Of a stretch of 64,000 nt of DNA, positions 42,661 through 52,501 are shown piece after piece (position 1 is the stretch's first letter; every line of letters starts with the position of its first letter). A program made the translations under genes and the position numbers. The stretch is from a bacterium GBS-1 (GTDB lineage Bacteria; Synergistota; GBS-1). The DNA lies in the NCBI GenBank assembly GCA_001443005.1, contig LEKQ01000001.1, positions 516,792 through 580,791 on the forward strand. Reading direction: 5' to 3'. Under the pieces are notes generated by a model. It did no database searches and was not told the DNA's origin. It was given only the letters and a program-made list of their open reading frames with translations.

Positions 42661-43497
42661 CTATACTACCTCCCCAAGCTCCATAAGAGCCAGCTTAACC
42701 TGCTCAGGTGTCGGTGCCTTTCCATGAAACTCATTATTGTTTTCCATAAAGGATATACCCTTCCCCTTAACTGTATGTGCGATTATTATAGATGGAGATT
42801 CCCTCACTCTCTCAACCTCGTTGAACGCCTCAAGTAGCTGATAGAAATCGTGTCCATCAACCTCAAATACCTCCCAACCGAAGGCTCTCCACTTAGAAGC
42901 TATAGGAAAGGGAGACATTACATCATGAATGAAACCATCAAGCTGTAAACCGTTATAATCCAAAATGGCTGTAAAGTTATCAAGGTGATAGTTACTGGCA
43001 GACATGGCAACCTCCCAAACCATGCCCTCCTGGATCTCGCCATCACCCAAGAGGACGAAAACGCGATAATCCTTCCTATCAAGCTTTCCCGCCATCGCCA
43101 TACCTTGAGCTATGGCAAATCCTATTCCTAAAGAGCCAGCGGAAGCCTCTACGCCAGGCGTATCCAAGCGAGATGGATGCCCCTGAAGACGGGAACCAAC
43201 CTTTCTAAGCGTCCAAAGTTCATCGCGAGGAAAGTAACCGCAAAGAGATAAAACAGAATACAAAGCGGGAGCAGCATGCCCTTTGGACAAAACGAACCTA
43301 TCCCTCTCTGGCCAATGGGGATCCATAGGATTATGCTTCAGCCTAGCGAAATAAAGAGAGACTAAAATCTCAACGGCAGATAAGGATCCTCCCGGATGCC
43401 CTGAGCCAGCTATACCCGTCATCTTTATAATATCACGCCTGACTTGCTTAGCTATGCTTTCAAGGTTCTGAACTAAATCCTTCGTGATCTCGCTCAT
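42661..43497 (-). CDS. Transketolase, N-terminal subunit
   Basis: 278 residues. ThDP-binding domain with ITKMTG-like opening (DIIKMTGIAGSGHPGGSLSA), GSLGIGFAIAQGMA and the GDGEIQEGMVWEVAMSASNY (GDG...N) magnesium/thiamine diphosphate motif. Works with the downstream C-terminal subunit in the non-oxidative pentose phosphate pathway, cytoplasmic. Confidence 0.95.
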   Translation of the reverse strand: MSEITKDLVQNLESIAKQVRRDIIKMTGIAGSGHPGGSLSAVEILVSLYFARLKHNPMDPHWPERDRFVLSKGHAAPALYSVLSLCGYFPRDELWTLRKVGSRLQGHPSRLDTPGVEASAGSLGIGFAIAQGMAMAGKLDRKDYRVFVLLGDGEIQEGMVWEVAMSASNYHLDNFTAILDYNGLQLDGFIHDVMSPFPIASKWRAFGWEVFEVDGHDFYQLLEAFNEVERVRESPSIIIAHTVKGKGISFMENNNEFHGKAPTPEQVKLALMELGEVV

Positions 43498-43501
43498 CTT
43501 G

Positions 43502-44515
43502 CTATGCTTCCCTCCCCAAAAGAAGGTTTAAGCTCCTTGTAAAAACAGACCTTACCTTCTCCCTTAGAATCTCAACCTCACATTTCAAACCCTCACTTTT
43601 CCTATCCCATTTTATCATTATATCTCTAATATATCCACTGAAAGCGAAAGTCTCACGAGGGCTCTCTAAGAAAGGCATCTTAAGAAGCTCGCATAAGCTT
43701 CTAACCTTAGGATCGTAGGATATGCCTATAAATGGAGTAAAGGTCATAGCTGACATTATCAAGGAGTGAAGTCTCATACCTATAACAAGCTTAAAGGTGG
43801 AAAGCACCCTTAAAGCCTCAGCCCAATTTGAAGGAGTGAGGAAAGGCAAGCCATACATTTTAGAGAGCCTTATACCATCCTCTCTCTCGCGCTCGGCCTG
43901 AAAGGAAATAAGGGTTAAAGGAAAACCCATCTTAACGAGAACCCGAAGAAGGCTTTCCAAATCCCACTTCCATCTTCTAAAAACGATACCTATGCCATCC
44001 CTAAGACCGGAAACCTCCCCAACACTAAGGATGAAAGCTGGATCGGGTGTAAACAGAAGTTTATTCCTGGGGACCATATCGCTCATGCTTTCATCCCTCA
44101 AAACCACAAGTGAAGCTTTAGAAAGAAGAAATCTTACCAAAAGAAGATTGACCCTTCTCTTTATAGGCCCAAGGCTCTGTCCATATATCAAGACCTTAGC
44201 CCCCTTTAAGAGCGCCAGAAAAGCATGAGAAGCATAAAAGGCTGGACTCCAAGGACCAGTGCTATCTTGAAACAATCCCCCAGGCCCACTGATTAATAGA
44301 TCACCCCTCTTAATCTCCGCGAAAAGGCGTAATAGATTACCTCTTTTGAAAGAGGAGAGGGCATGCTCCCTTTCCGTCTCCTTAGGGGAAGCCGATAGAA
44401 CGACCAGCTCATCTCTCCTGAAGCCATATTCGATGAGAAGCGCTCTTAAAGCGTCAAGAAGCATTTCATCTCCTAAGTTTCCAAATCCATAATAGCCAGA
44501 GATGAACACCCTCAT
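43502..44515 (-). CDS. csaB: Polysaccharide pyruvyl transferase CsaB
   Basis: 337 residues. CsaB family: VFISGYYGFGNLGDEMLLDAL, DLLISGPGGLFQDSTGPWSP, KVLIYGQSLGPIKR, and VIGMRLHSLIMSAM. Transfers pyruvate from PEP to a secondary cell-wall polymer, which anchors S-layer (SLH) proteins. Seven nt after the DUF5693 gene, its usual neighbour. Confidence 0.92.
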   Translation of the reverse strand: MRVFISGYYGFGNLGDEMLLDALRALLIEYGFRRDELVVLSASPKETEREHALSSFKRGNLLRLFAEIKRGDLLISGPGGLFQDSTGPWSPAFYASHAFLALLKGAKVLIYGQSLGPIKRRVNLLLVRFLLSKASLVVLRDESMSDMVPRNKLLFTPDPAFILSVGEVSGLRDGIGIVFRRWKWDLESLLRVLVKMGFPLTLISFQAEREREDGIRLSKMYGLPFLTPSNWAEALRVLSTFKLVIGMRLHSLIMSAMTFTPFIGISYDPKVRSLCELLKMPFLESPRETFAFSGYIRDIMIKWDRKSEGLKCEVEILREKVRSVFTRSLNLLLGREA

Positions 44516-44521
44516 AGCCCC

Positions 44522-46414
44522 TCAAACATCGGGAAACCTCAAATACTTACAAGATAAGTAAAGCAAGACAAGGAGAAGAGAGCCTACTAACCATCCAAGC
44601 ACGAACCCATTGAAGCTTCTTAAAAGGGAGAATAAAAATGGCGTATGAATATGACAAAATGTATTTACAACAGAAACGGGAGCCATTGCCCCTATCATGA
44701 ATACCAGAGGCCTATACCTCAAAAGCAACCCTTTTAGGCTTAGATAGATAAAGAGCGCCATTGATGGATAGCCTATTAAGAACTCCTTAAATCTAGGGCG
44801 AGCATAGAACAGACTCTCAAGGAGATCTCGCGCCTCCTTCTCAACAGAGATAGGCTTAACGAGGGGCAGGTTTCCACTTCTAACAAGATATATACCTATA
44901 ACCAAGAATAAAGCCAGAAAAACCAAAAACTCCTCTTTCAACAAAGCTTCTCTAAGAAAATCTCTGACCTTTTTCCCATTCTGGCGAAACGCGATGACCC
45001 CAGAAAGGAAGAGGGGGAAAAGATAAGCCAGCTTGACCCCCTTAAACTGAAGGAGCTTAAGCATAAATAGAGGCTCTCCCAAAAGCGCACCTATATAAGC
45101 TCCTGCCGCCAGGGACGTCAAAATCGGATACAAGCTTAAACTCAAAAAGCACTTCAAGTAAAAAGAAAGCTTTTCCTCAAAGGCTAAGTCATTTAGCTTT
45201 TTGAGCATTAAAGCCATTCCCCAAGATGGGAAAACTATGGAAACCAATAGAGCCAAGTATATCTTAGATAAAAAGCCACACACCAAAAGGAGCGATATCA
45301 TTATTAAGGCAAGCCCTCGATAGCTCCTTAAGGGTAAGACCATATTCAATAGTAAAACCGCAACAGAAACGACGCCTAGAGTTAAAAGAGGAAATAAATA
45401 GGTGGGATAGTTAAAAGGAAGTAAGATCTTTGGAGAACCGGGAATAAAGCCAGCACTACTTATAGCCTCTTTAACCTTTAGAACATATCTCAGATTTCCA
45501 TCAAGCAGGTTCTCCTTAAGATTCTGAAAGAACCTTACATATACAATGCGCATGTTTCTCTCTTTCACAGCTCTAATGTATCTTAAAACAGCCTTATCCT
45601 CGTTATAGAGAAGCATCTCATTAGCATCTACGCTATGAACAAGTATTACGTTTGGGAAAGAGGCCAAAGCAAGGGCTTCCTTACCAACCTGCTTTGCAAA
45701 CTCCACAAATCCCACAACATAATTCCTCTTCTTTATTTCTAAGGCCACCTTATCAATAAGATTAGGATAACCTAAGACTTCATTTCCCTCAAATATTATT
45801 AGCCTATCTGAGTTAAGGGAATCCATCTCATCGAAGATATAGCTTATATATTCTGGGTTAACCTCTCTAAAGTTCTTTATCCTTAAATAGATCTTAAACC
45901 CCTCTCCCTTAATCAAGCTCACCTCTTCCAAGGAAAAGATAATAGGAATCTCAAGTAAGCTCAAGCTATCCTTCCTAACCTCAATGAACAATCTACCATC
46001 TATATCTTTAAGCAAGACCCTCTCCTTTCCCAAAGCAAGGCTAAGCACAAGGAGCACCTTTCCTAATAGGTTTTCATCCCTAACTATTAGGTAAGTGAAA
46101 GAAGGGTTAAAACCATCATTATTCGGATAAAGCTTAATCGCATCAACCCCCGAAAGGACCAAAACTTTGCCCTCTTTTTGAAGCCCATCCAAGGTCAAAG
46201 CATATACAGAAACCGCATCCGCACCGCTGTCCTTAAGCCTCCTCAGGACATCCCTTAGGGATATCCCCTCAATGGAAGATAGAGCCTTGACCTCCTCCAT
46301 ATCAAGGGAAAGTGAAAAGACTCTGTTTTTGAGTTCTTCAGATACCCTGAAGCAAAGAATATAGAGACTTGCGATCAAACCTAGCAGAAAAAAGAATAAA
46401 AGTAGCTTACGCAT
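44522..46414 (-). CDS. DUF5693 polytopic membrane protein
   Basis: 630 residues. One N-terminal helix (4-22), an extracytoplasmic or cytoplasmic domain of about 300 residues that looks like a TIM-barrel-type fold by its alternating strands (ISLRDVLRRLKDSGADAVSVY, NVILVHSVDANEM), then about eleven closely spaced membrane helices (about 335-620). Matches DUF5693, which regularly accompanies csaB. Function unknown; a flippase or polymerase role in cell-wall polymer pyruvylation is a guess. Confidence 0.82.
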   Translation of the reverse strand: MRKLLLFFFLLGLIASLYILCFRVSEELKNRVFSLSLDMEEVKALSSIEGISLRDVLRRLKDSGADAVSVYALTLDGLQKEGKVLVLSGVDAIKLYPNNDGFNPSFTYLIVRDENLLGKVLLVLSLALGKERVLLKDIDGRLFIEVRKDSLSLLEIPIIFSLEEVSLIKGEGFKIYLRIKNFREVNPEYISYIFDEMDSLNSDRLIIFEGNEVLGYPNLIDKVALEIKKRNYVVGFVEFAKQVGKEALALASFPNVILVHSVDANEMLLYNEDKAVLRYIRAVKERNMRIVYVRFFQNLKENLLDGNLRYVLKVKEAISSAGFIPGSPKILLPFNYPTYLFPLLTLGVVSVAVLLLNMVLPLRSYRGLALIMISLLLVCGFLSKIYLALLVSIVFPSWGMALMLKKLNDLAFEEKLSFYLKCFLSLSLYPILTSLAAGAYIGALLGEPLFMLKLLQFKGVKLAYLFPLFLSGVIAFRQNGKKVRDFLREALLKEEFLVFLALFLVIGIYLVRSGNLPLVKPISVEKEARDLLESLFYARPRFKEFLIGYPSMALFIYLSLKGLLLRYRPLVFMIGAMAPVSVVNTFCHIHTPFLFSLLRSFNGFVLGWLVGSLLLVLLYLSCKYLRFPDV

Positions 46415-46417
46415 AAG

Positions 46418-47023
46418 CTATTTACCACCTCCGATCGAAAGCAGGTCAAAGCCAAAGTTAAGCATCAGCTTCCTTAAAAGGGACAAGGGTAAACCCACAA
46501 CGTTAAAAAAGCAACCTTCTACCCCTTCGACGAAAAGGGATGCCCTCCCCTGAATAGCATAAGCACCAGCCTTATCGCTCCACTCATCGGTATCAAGGTA
46601 GCTTTTTATCTCATCAGGCGAGAGGGGAGAAAACCTAACCTTTGTAACTTCATAACCGCTCTGGACCTCAAGACCCGGGATCTTAACCAGAGCGACTCCC
46701 GAAAAAACTCGATGCGTCTTACCCTGAAGGGCCTCTATCATCTTAAAGGCCTCTTCCCTCGTCGAGGGTTTTCCCATGAGAAGACCATCTAGTTCCACCA
46801 AAGTATCAACTCCGATGACAATCCCGCTTTCTTCCCAAGGCGAAAGCCTCAACGCAACGCTCATAGCCTTTTTAAGCGCAAGCTCAACAACGATATCCTG
46901 TACCTCCCCAAAAGAAAGCTCACCCTCGTCAACCCCAATGGGAGGGATGACCTCGAATTTAAGACCTATCATATTAAGGAGCTCTCTTCTTCTTGGGGAG
47001 GAAGAAGCAAGAATCACTCTCAT
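46418..47023 (-). CDS. maf: Maf-like nucleotide pyrophosphatase
   Basis: 201 residues. ATG at 47023 forms an ATGA overlap with uppP and gives the standard start MRVILASSSPRRRELLNMIG. GIVIGVDTLVELDG (catalytic Asp), GKPSTREEAFKMIEALQGKTHRVFSGVAL, and DEWSDKAGAYAIQGRASLFVEGVEGC are all conserved. Hydrolyses non-canonical nucleoside triphosphates (dTTP/UTP type). Confidence 0.95.
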   Translation of the reverse strand: MRVILASSSPRRRELLNMIGLKFEVIPPIGVDEGELSFGEVQDIVVELALKKAMSVALRLSPWEESGIVIGVDTLVELDGLLMGKPSTREEAFKMIEALQGKTHRVFSGVALVKIPGLEVQSGYEVTKVRFSPLSPDEIKSYLDTDEWSDKAGAYAIQGRASLFVEGVEGCFFNVVGLPLSLLRKLMLNFGFDLLSIGGGK

Positions 47024-47790
47024 GACCAGAAAATAAGTATAACACCTAAAAGCAAGCAATAGAGAGAAAACCAGTGAATTTTTTTCTGAACCAAAGGCAC
47101 CAAAAGAAACTTAATCGCAAACAGACTGAAGAAGAAGGAAGAGACAAAGCCCACGCTGAGACAAAGCCAATCCAACTCACCCTTAAAGGCACTAAACCCT
47201 CTGATCTCAAGTAGTAAAGCACCAGCTATCGTGGGAATAGCAAGAAGAAAGGAAAACCTTATAGCGCTATCTATCCTAAAGCCAGTGAAGGCTCCACCGA
47301 ATATGGTTACCCCAGAACGCGATAACCCTGGAAAAACACCCGCGCCCTGAGCTATTCCTATGAGAAAACCATCCTTGAAACTGATATCCTCAAGATCCCT
47401 TATTCCCTTAAGATATCTAAGGGAAAGGAGAAAGAATGCAGTTAAAAGGTAAAAGAACCCCACATCTCTAATGGGGAGAGTCTCCACCTTCTCCTCCAGA
47501 AGAAGACCAAATATTGCCGTCGGAATCAAAGCCCCTATTATCCCCCAGCCAAGGGATCTATAATAGCCACCATGAAAAAGAAAACCCCTAAAAAGCTCCC
47601 ACAAAGTTTTTCTGAAAAGCAAAACTAAAGCACAAAGACTCCCTGAGTGGAAGAAAACGGTCAAAAAGAGGGTATCTCCTTTCACCCCTAATAGCTTCTG
47701 AAATATCACAAGATGCCCCGAACTGCTTACGGGCAGAAACTCCGTCAGTCCCTGAACCGCACCCAAGACCAAGGCATCAAGTAAATCCAT
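47020..47790 (-). CDS. uppP: Undecaprenyl-diphosphatase
   Basis: 256 residues, about eight membrane helices. Two catalytic motifs: VQGLTEFLPVSSSGHLVIFQ (14-33) and GVFPGLSRSGVTIFGG (about 150-165). Recycles undecaprenyl pyrophosphate to the phosphate carrier used for murein and surface polymers, in keeping with the csaB and GT2 genes of this block. Three nt... close spacing (2 nt) after rnj. Confidence 0.95.
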   Translation of the reverse strand: MDLLDALVLGAVQGLTEFLPVSSSGHLVIFQKLLGVKGDTLFLTVFFHSGSLCALVLLFRKTLWELFRGFLFHGGYYRSLGWGIIGALIPTAIFGLLLEEKVETLPIRDVGFFYLLTAFFLLSLRYLKGIRDLEDISFKDGFLIGIAQGAGVFPGLSRSGVTIFGGAFTGFRIDSAIRFSFLLAIPTIAGALLLEIRGFSAFKGELDWLCLSVGFVSSFFFSLFAIKFLLVPLVQKKIHWFSLYCLLLGVILIFWS

Positions 47791-47792
47791 CT

Positions 47793-49430
47793 TTAAACCC
47801 TCATCAAAATAGGAATTATAACTGGAAATCTCCCAGTTCTATCGAGAAAAAGCCTCCTTAACCCCTCAACTATCTTAGCCTCAAGAAGCGAATCGCTCAA
47901 ACCCTGAGAATCCTTCACTACCTTCAATATCCTATCCTTAGCATCCTCCATCAAGCCATTCCATTCCCTCTCATATATAAATCCTTGAGATTCTATCTTC
48001 GGTTCACAGAGAAGACCGTCTTTTCCTAAAACCAGAGATACCACAACTATGCCATCCTTTGATAGCCTTTTCCTTTCCCTTAGAACTTCATTAACCACAT
48101 CACCAACTCCGAAGCCATCTATTAGAATGGCACCCGTTTGAATCCTACCCTTAACCCTAGCACCACCCCTGGAGATCTCAAGAACATCTCCGTTGCTGAG
48201 TATAAATATGCTCTCCTTAGGAATCCCCATCTCCTCAGCGAGCCTAGCGTGCCTGACTAAGTGCCTGAACTCACCGTGAATGGGAACAAAATATCTAGGA
48301 CGAGTGAAGTTAAGCATAAGTTTAAGCTCCTCCCTACTCGCATGCCCAGAAACATGAACCTGCCTATAGGGCTCATAAAGAACCTCAGCCCCTCTCTGAA
48401 AGAGAAGATTAACGGTTTTCGTGACCAATCTTTCATTCCCAGGTATGGGAAGAGCGGATATAACGACAACGTCATCGCTACTTATTTTCACATACTTATG
48501 TCCACCAGAAGCCATAAGACTCAAGCCCGAAAGGGGCTCACCTTGGCTACCAGTGGTTATGATCACTACCTCATTGGGTAAACACATCTCCACATCCTCT
48601 GGAGGTATAAGCATATCATCGGAGAAGCTAAGGTAACCGAGTTTTTTAGCGAGCTCAACTAGTTTCATCATGCTCTTCCCAACTATCGAGACCTTCCTAC
48701 CATACCTTAAAGCAGCATCCATTACCTGCTGAATCCTATGAATGTTAGACGAAAATGTCGCGATTATTATTCTTTTATCCCTCTCCCTCATAAAGATCTC
48801 ATTAAGGGCAACTCCAATTTCCCTCTCAGAGGGAGTATACCCCTCATGCTCAGCATTAGTACTGTCAGAAAGAAGAAGTAAAACCCCCTCATCACCGAGC
48901 TCAGCAAATCTTCGATAGTCAGTTATCCTACCATCAACCGGAGTCTGATCAAACTTGAAATCGCCAGTGTGAACGATAAGCCCTATCGGCGTCTTTATCG
49001 CTAAGCCAACCCCATCCGCTATGCTATGACAAACTCTCAAAAACTCAATCTCAAAGGGACCTAAAGTTATCCTCTCTTTATCTTTGACAACTCTCCCATT
49101 AAAATCAGCTCCATCACTGAACTTGCTTTCTACAACGGCTAAAGTAAGAGGCGTTCCATAAACTGGAACATCAAGGCTCTTAAGTATGTAAGGAAGAGCA
49201 CCTACATGATCCTCATGCCCGTGAGTCAAGATTATCCCTAAGACCTTATCCTTGTTCTCTATAAGGTAGCTTATATCGGGAATAACCAGATCAACACCTG
49301 GCATATCATCATCGGGAAAAGCTAACCCAGCATCCACAACAACTATACTATCATCAAACTGAAGAACCATCATATTTTTCCCAATCTCACCAAGTCCACC
49401 TAAAGGGATCAAAAGCAGCTTTTCGTTCAT
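47793..49430 (-). CDS. rnj: Ribonuclease J
   Basis: 545 residues. Metallo-beta-lactamase core with [16 protein letters not shown] (about 70), beta-CASP domain (about 205-350), [20 protein letters not shown] and a short C-terminal domain (ERVVV-like [11 protein letters not shown]). 5'-3' exonuclease and endonuclease of mRNA decay. Overlaps dut upstream (ATGA). With pnp and rnr it makes three processive RNases in one window. Confidence 0.96.
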   Translation of the reverse strand: MNEKLLLIPLGGLGEIGKNMMVLQFDDSIVVVDAGLAFPDDDMPGVDLVIPDISYLIENKDKVLGIILTHGHEDHVGALPYILKSLDVPVYGTPLTLAVVESKFSDGADFNGRVVKDKERITLGPFEIEFLRVCHSIADGVGLAIKTPIGLIVHTGDFKFDQTPVDGRITDYRRFAELGDEGVLLLLSDSTNAEHEGYTPSEREIGVALNEIFMRERDKRIIIATFSSNIHRIQQVMDAALRYGRKVSIVGKSMMKLVELAKKLGYLSFSDDMLIPPEDVEMCLPNEVVIITTGSQGEPLSGLSLMASGGHKYVKISSDDVVVISALPIPGNERLVTKTVNLLFQRGAEVLYEPYRQVHVSGHASREELKLMLNFTRPRYFVPIHGEFRHLVRHARLAEEMGIPKESIFILSNGDVLEISRGGARVKGRIQTGAILIDGFGVGDVVNEVLRERKRLSKDGIVVVSLVLGKDGLLCEPKIESQGFIYEREWNGLMEDAKDRILKVVKDSQGLSDSLLEAKIVEGLRRLFLDRTGRFPVIIPILMRV

Positions 49431-49873
49431 TTCAGGCCAGTGTGACCAAATCCTCCTTCCCCACGCTCCGTTTCCTCAAGCTCCTCAACCTCTTTTATAT
49501 CCACCCTCTCCACCCTAACTATAACCAACTGCGCAATCCTATCTCCCCTTTTAACCTCAAAAGTTTCCTTTCCATGATTAATCAGTATAACCTTCAGCTC
49601 CCCCCTGTAGTCCGAGTCAACGGTTCCTGGAGAGTTCAAAACTGTAACACCATACCTAAGCGCAAGCCCGCTTCTTGGCCTGATCTGAGCTTCATATCCA
49701 GAGGGCAATTCAATCCTTAAACCCGTGGAAACGGCTCTCCATTCTCCGGGAGGGATACAAAGATCTTCAGCAGATCTCAAATCTATCCCTGAAGAACCTG
49801 AAGTGGCATAAGCCGGGAGAGGAATATCCTTCCTCTCCCTCTTTATCTTAAGGATGATCCTCTCTTCTTCCAC
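49427..49873 (-). CDS. dut: Deoxyuridine 5'-triphosphate nucleotidohydrolase
   Basis: 148 residues, trimeric dUTPase. Motifs 1-5: [44 protein letters not shown] and [11 protein letters not shown]. Hydrolyses dUTP to dUMP and prevents uracil in DNA. GTG start with GGAGGACTT upstream, 3 nt after pnp. Confidence 0.97.
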   Translation of the reverse strand: MEEERIILKIKRERKDIPLPAYATSGSSGIDLRSAEDLCIPPGEWRAVSTGLRIELPSGYEAQIRPRSGLALRYGVTVLNSPGTVDSDYRGELKVILINHGKETFEVKRGDRIAQLVIVRVERVDIKEVEELEETERGEGGFGHTGLK

Positions 49874-49876
49874 GAA

Positions 49877-52024
49877 TCAAGTCCTCCTATAGCCCTCAGG
49901 CCTCTTTAAGCTCCCTCGCTCTTGAAGGTCTCTTTTCTCCTCTCCCTTCTGCTCTAAAACCTTTCTCCTACTTAAGCTTATGCGCCCGAGGCTATCGACA
50001 CCTATAACCATAACCTCTATCTCATCCCCAACCTTAACCACTTCTTCCACGCTCTTTACCCTTTTATCCGAAAGCTCCGATATGTGAACCAACCCTATCT
50101 TACCAGGCCATATCTCTACGAAAGCGCCAAATTTGGTAACCCTTGTAACCTTACCCTTAAAAACATCCCCTTCTTTTATCTCCCTAGCGATGTTCCTAAT
50201 CATCTCCAGAGCCTTTATACCGCTCTCCTCACTTGGCGAGGAGATATAGACCTTCCCATCCTCATCTATGTCTATCTTGGCTCCGGTCCTCCTTATTATG
50301 TCCCTTATTATCTTCCCACCAGGACCTATAACCTCATGAATTCTCTCGGGATCGATTTCGGCTACCATTATCCTAGGAGCATAGGGAGATAAAGAGGGCC
50401 TCGGTTCAGCGATGGCTTCTCTCATCTTCTCAAGAATATATAATCTGCCCTCCCGAGCTTGTTCAAGGGCCTGCTCAAGGGTATCAAAGGTTATACCCTT
50501 TATCTTTAGGTCCATCTGAAGAGCTGTTATCCCCTTCTCCGTTCCAGCTACCTTAAAGTCCATATCACCATGATGATCCTCAAGCCCAAGTATGTCACTT
50601 AGCACCACAACCTTGTCCCCTTCCTTCACGAGCCCCATAGCTATACCTGCAACTGGAGCTTTTATTGGGACACCAGCATCCATAAGGGATAGAGTTCCAC
50701 CACAAACTGTAGCCATAGAGGTAGAACCGTTAGATGATAGGATCTCAGAAACAACCCTTATTATATAAGGGAATTCATCTTCAGATGGCACAACCGCCTT
50801 AAGAGCCCTCTCAGCGAGAGCTCCGTGCCCTATCTCTCTTCTACCAGGACCTCTCAGGGGTCTAACCTCACCTACACTGTAGGGCGGAAAATTATAATGA
50901 AGCATGAACCTTTTGGACTCCTCTTCCCCAAGACCATCTATTATCTGCTCATCACCAACAACTCCTATGGTAGTTATAACGAGCGCTTGCGTTTCACCAC
51001 GCGTGAAGAGAGCTGAACCGTGCGTCCTAGGAAGGACTCCAACTTCACAGGTTATGGGCCTTATGTCCTTCCACCCTCTACCATCAGCCCTTATGCCTTC
51101 CTCAACTATCATTTTTCTGACGGTCTCATGAAGGAGGGAGTCAAGCTCCTCCTTAATCTGAAGCTCATATCCCAGAAACTCTTCCCCTAGCTCCTTAAAG
51201 ACTTCTTCCTCTATGCTTCTTATAGCGGCGTTCCTTTCCGCCTTTGCCATAACGCTTAAAGCGTTTCTAACCGCTTCAGCCCATCTTTCCCTGATTTTTC
51301 GAGCGAGCTCTTCATTCCTTGGAGGAAGTTCAATCTTAACTTTCTCCTTCCCAACTTTCTCTACCATCCTCTCCTGAATTTCGATTATCTTCCTTATATG
51401 CTCGTGAGCGAAAGCCATCGCTTCAATTATCTTCCTCTCGGGAAGCTCAAGAGACCCAGATTCAACCATGACTATGGCATCCTTAGTCCCAGCAACTACA
51501 AGATCCAAGCTGCTTGTCTCAAGCTCCGGTTCCGTAGGGTTAAGCACGAACTCCCCATCTATATACCCAACTCTAACCGCAGCAACCGGTCCATCAAAGG
51601 GTATCTCGGAGATGCATAGAGCCAAGGATGCCCCATTTATGGCCAAGATCTCCGGTTGATTCAATTGATCATAGGATAGAACGGTCACAACCACATGAAC
51701 GTCGTTTCTCAAACCCTTGGGGAAAATAGGCCTTATAGAGCGATCCACAAGCCTCGCGCTTAATATAGCCCTTTCGCTCGGCTTGCCCTCGCGCTTGAAA
51801 AATCCTCCCGGAATCTTACCCGCAGCATAAAACCGCTCCTCGTAATCAACGAGGAGCGGTAAAAAATCTGTTCCTTCCCTTACCTCTTCAGACATAACGG
51901 CGGTAACTAACACAACGGTCCCGCCGTACCTCACGAGCGTAGCCCCATTAGCTTGCCAGGCAACCCTACCAACCTCAAAGGAGAGCTCTCTTCCTCCTAC
52001 GTCTCCCCCCACAACCTCTATCAT
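49877..52024 (-). CDS. pnp: Polyribonucleotide nucleotidyltransferase
   Basis: 715 residues, full length. Two RNase PH domains (about 5-225 and 310-535; [25 protein letters not shown], then [20 protein letters not shown]), KH (about 555-610, [16 protein letters not shown]) and S1 (about 620-690, [28 protein letters not shown]). Phosphorolytic 3'-5' decay of RNA. Follows rpsO by 7 nt, the classic rpsO-pnp operon. Confidence 0.98.
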   Translation of the reverse strand: MIEVVGGDVGGRELSFEVGRVAWQANGATLVRYGGTVVLVTAVMSEEVREGTDFLPLLVDYEERFYAAGKIPGGFFKREGKPSERAILSARLVDRSIRPIFPKGLRNDVHVVVTVLSYDQLNQPEILAINGASLALCISEIPFDGPVAAVRVGYIDGEFVLNPTEPELETSSLDLVVAGTKDAIVMVESGSLELPERKIIEAMAFAHEHIRKIIEIQERMVEKVGKEKVKIELPPRNEELARKIRERWAEAVRNALSVMAKAERNAAIRSIEEEVFKELGEEFLGYELQIKEELDSLLHETVRKMIVEEGIRADGRGWKDIRPITCEVGVLPRTHGSALFTRGETQALVITTIGVVGDEQIIDGLGEEESKRFMLHYNFPPYSVGEVRPLRGPGRREIGHGALAERALKAVVPSEDEFPYIIRVVSEILSSNGSTSMATVCGGTLSLMDAGVPIKAPVAGIAMGLVKEGDKVVVLSDILGLEDHHGDMDFKVAGTEKGITALQMDLKIKGITFDTLEQALEQAREGRLYILEKMREAIAEPRPSLSPYAPRIMVAEIDPERIHEVIGPGGKIIRDIIRRTGAKIDIDEDGKVYISSPSEESGIKALEMIRNIAREIKEGDVFKGKVTRVTKFGAFVEIWPGKIGLVHISELSDKRVKSVEEVVKVGDEIEVMVIGVDSLGRISLSRRKVLEQKGEEKRDLQERGSLKRPEGYRRT

Positions 52025-52031
52025 TTTGAAA

Positions 52032-52301
52032 CTACCTCCTGAGCCCGAGACGCTTAATCAGCTCAAAGTATCTACGGGCATCCTTCTCCCTTAAGTAGTT
52101 CAACAATCTACGCCTTTTACCGACCATCTTGAATAAACCTCTCCTTGAATGAAAATCTTTGGGATGTTGCTTAAGATGCTCAGTCAATCTGTTAATCCTC
52201 TCGGTCAATAAAGCTATCTGAACCTCAGGTGAACCAGTATCAGATTCATGAGTTCGATATTCCCTGATAATGCTTTCCTTCTCCTCCTTAGTTAAGGACA
52301 T
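52032..52301 (-). CDS. rpsO: Ribosomal protein S15
   Basis: 89 residues, normal. [20 protein letters not shown], then [32 protein letters not shown]. Early 16S rRNA-binding protein. S15 represses its own mRNA in several bacteria; the leader here has a hairpin able to sequester the GGGGGG Shine-Dalgarno. Confidence 0.98.
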   Translation of the reverse strand: MSLTKEEKESIIREYRTHESDTGSPEVQIALLTERINRLTEHLKQHPKDFHSRRGLFKMVGKRRRLLNYLREKDARRYFELIKRLGLRR

Positions 52302-52307
52302 GCTAAA

Positions 52308-52367
52308 TCCCCCCTTTTTAGTTTTTTACCCTTCAACCAAGCTTGCGTCGGGGAGAACGGCAAGCTT
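52308..52367 (-). promoter_or_regulatory. rpsO leader hairpin, possible S15 pseudoknot
   Basis: Perfect 8-bp stem AAGCTTGC/GCAAGCTT (52367-52360 with 52346-52339), inner GTT/GAC pairing, and a loop containing UCCCC (52354-52350). The rpsO Shine-Dalgarno (GGGGGG, 52314-52309, 7 nt before ATG) offers GGGGA (52312-52308), complementary to that loop. This would make a pseudoknot closing the ribosome binding site. Confidence 0.55.
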
Positions 52368-52390
52368 AGATGAGGGTAGCTGTCTTATAA

Positions 52391-52399
52391 ATTATATCA
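52391..52399 (-). promoter_or_regulatory. Extended -10 promoter of rpsO-pnp
   Basis: TGA then TATAAT (52399-52391) reading toward rpsO. No good -35; the RNA would start near 52385, giving a leader of about 85 nt that includes the hairpin. Confidence 0.6.
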
Positions 52400-52437
52400 T
52401 AAGAAGCAAGGACTTTTAAAACAAAAATCTACGGCGA

Positions 52438-52466
52438 TTGTAATTCTCCAACCCTTTTGATACAAT
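52438..52466 (+). promoter_or_regulatory. Promoter of fprA
   Basis: -35 TTGTAA (52438-52443), 17-bp spacer ending in TGA, -10 TACAAT (52461-52466). The 200-base rpsO-fprA gap holds this, the rpsO promoter and the rpsO leader, and nothing else that I can see. Confidence 0.65.
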
Positions 52467-52501
52467 TTTAAAAGCAAATTAACTTTAAGGAGGGAAAGAT
52501 A

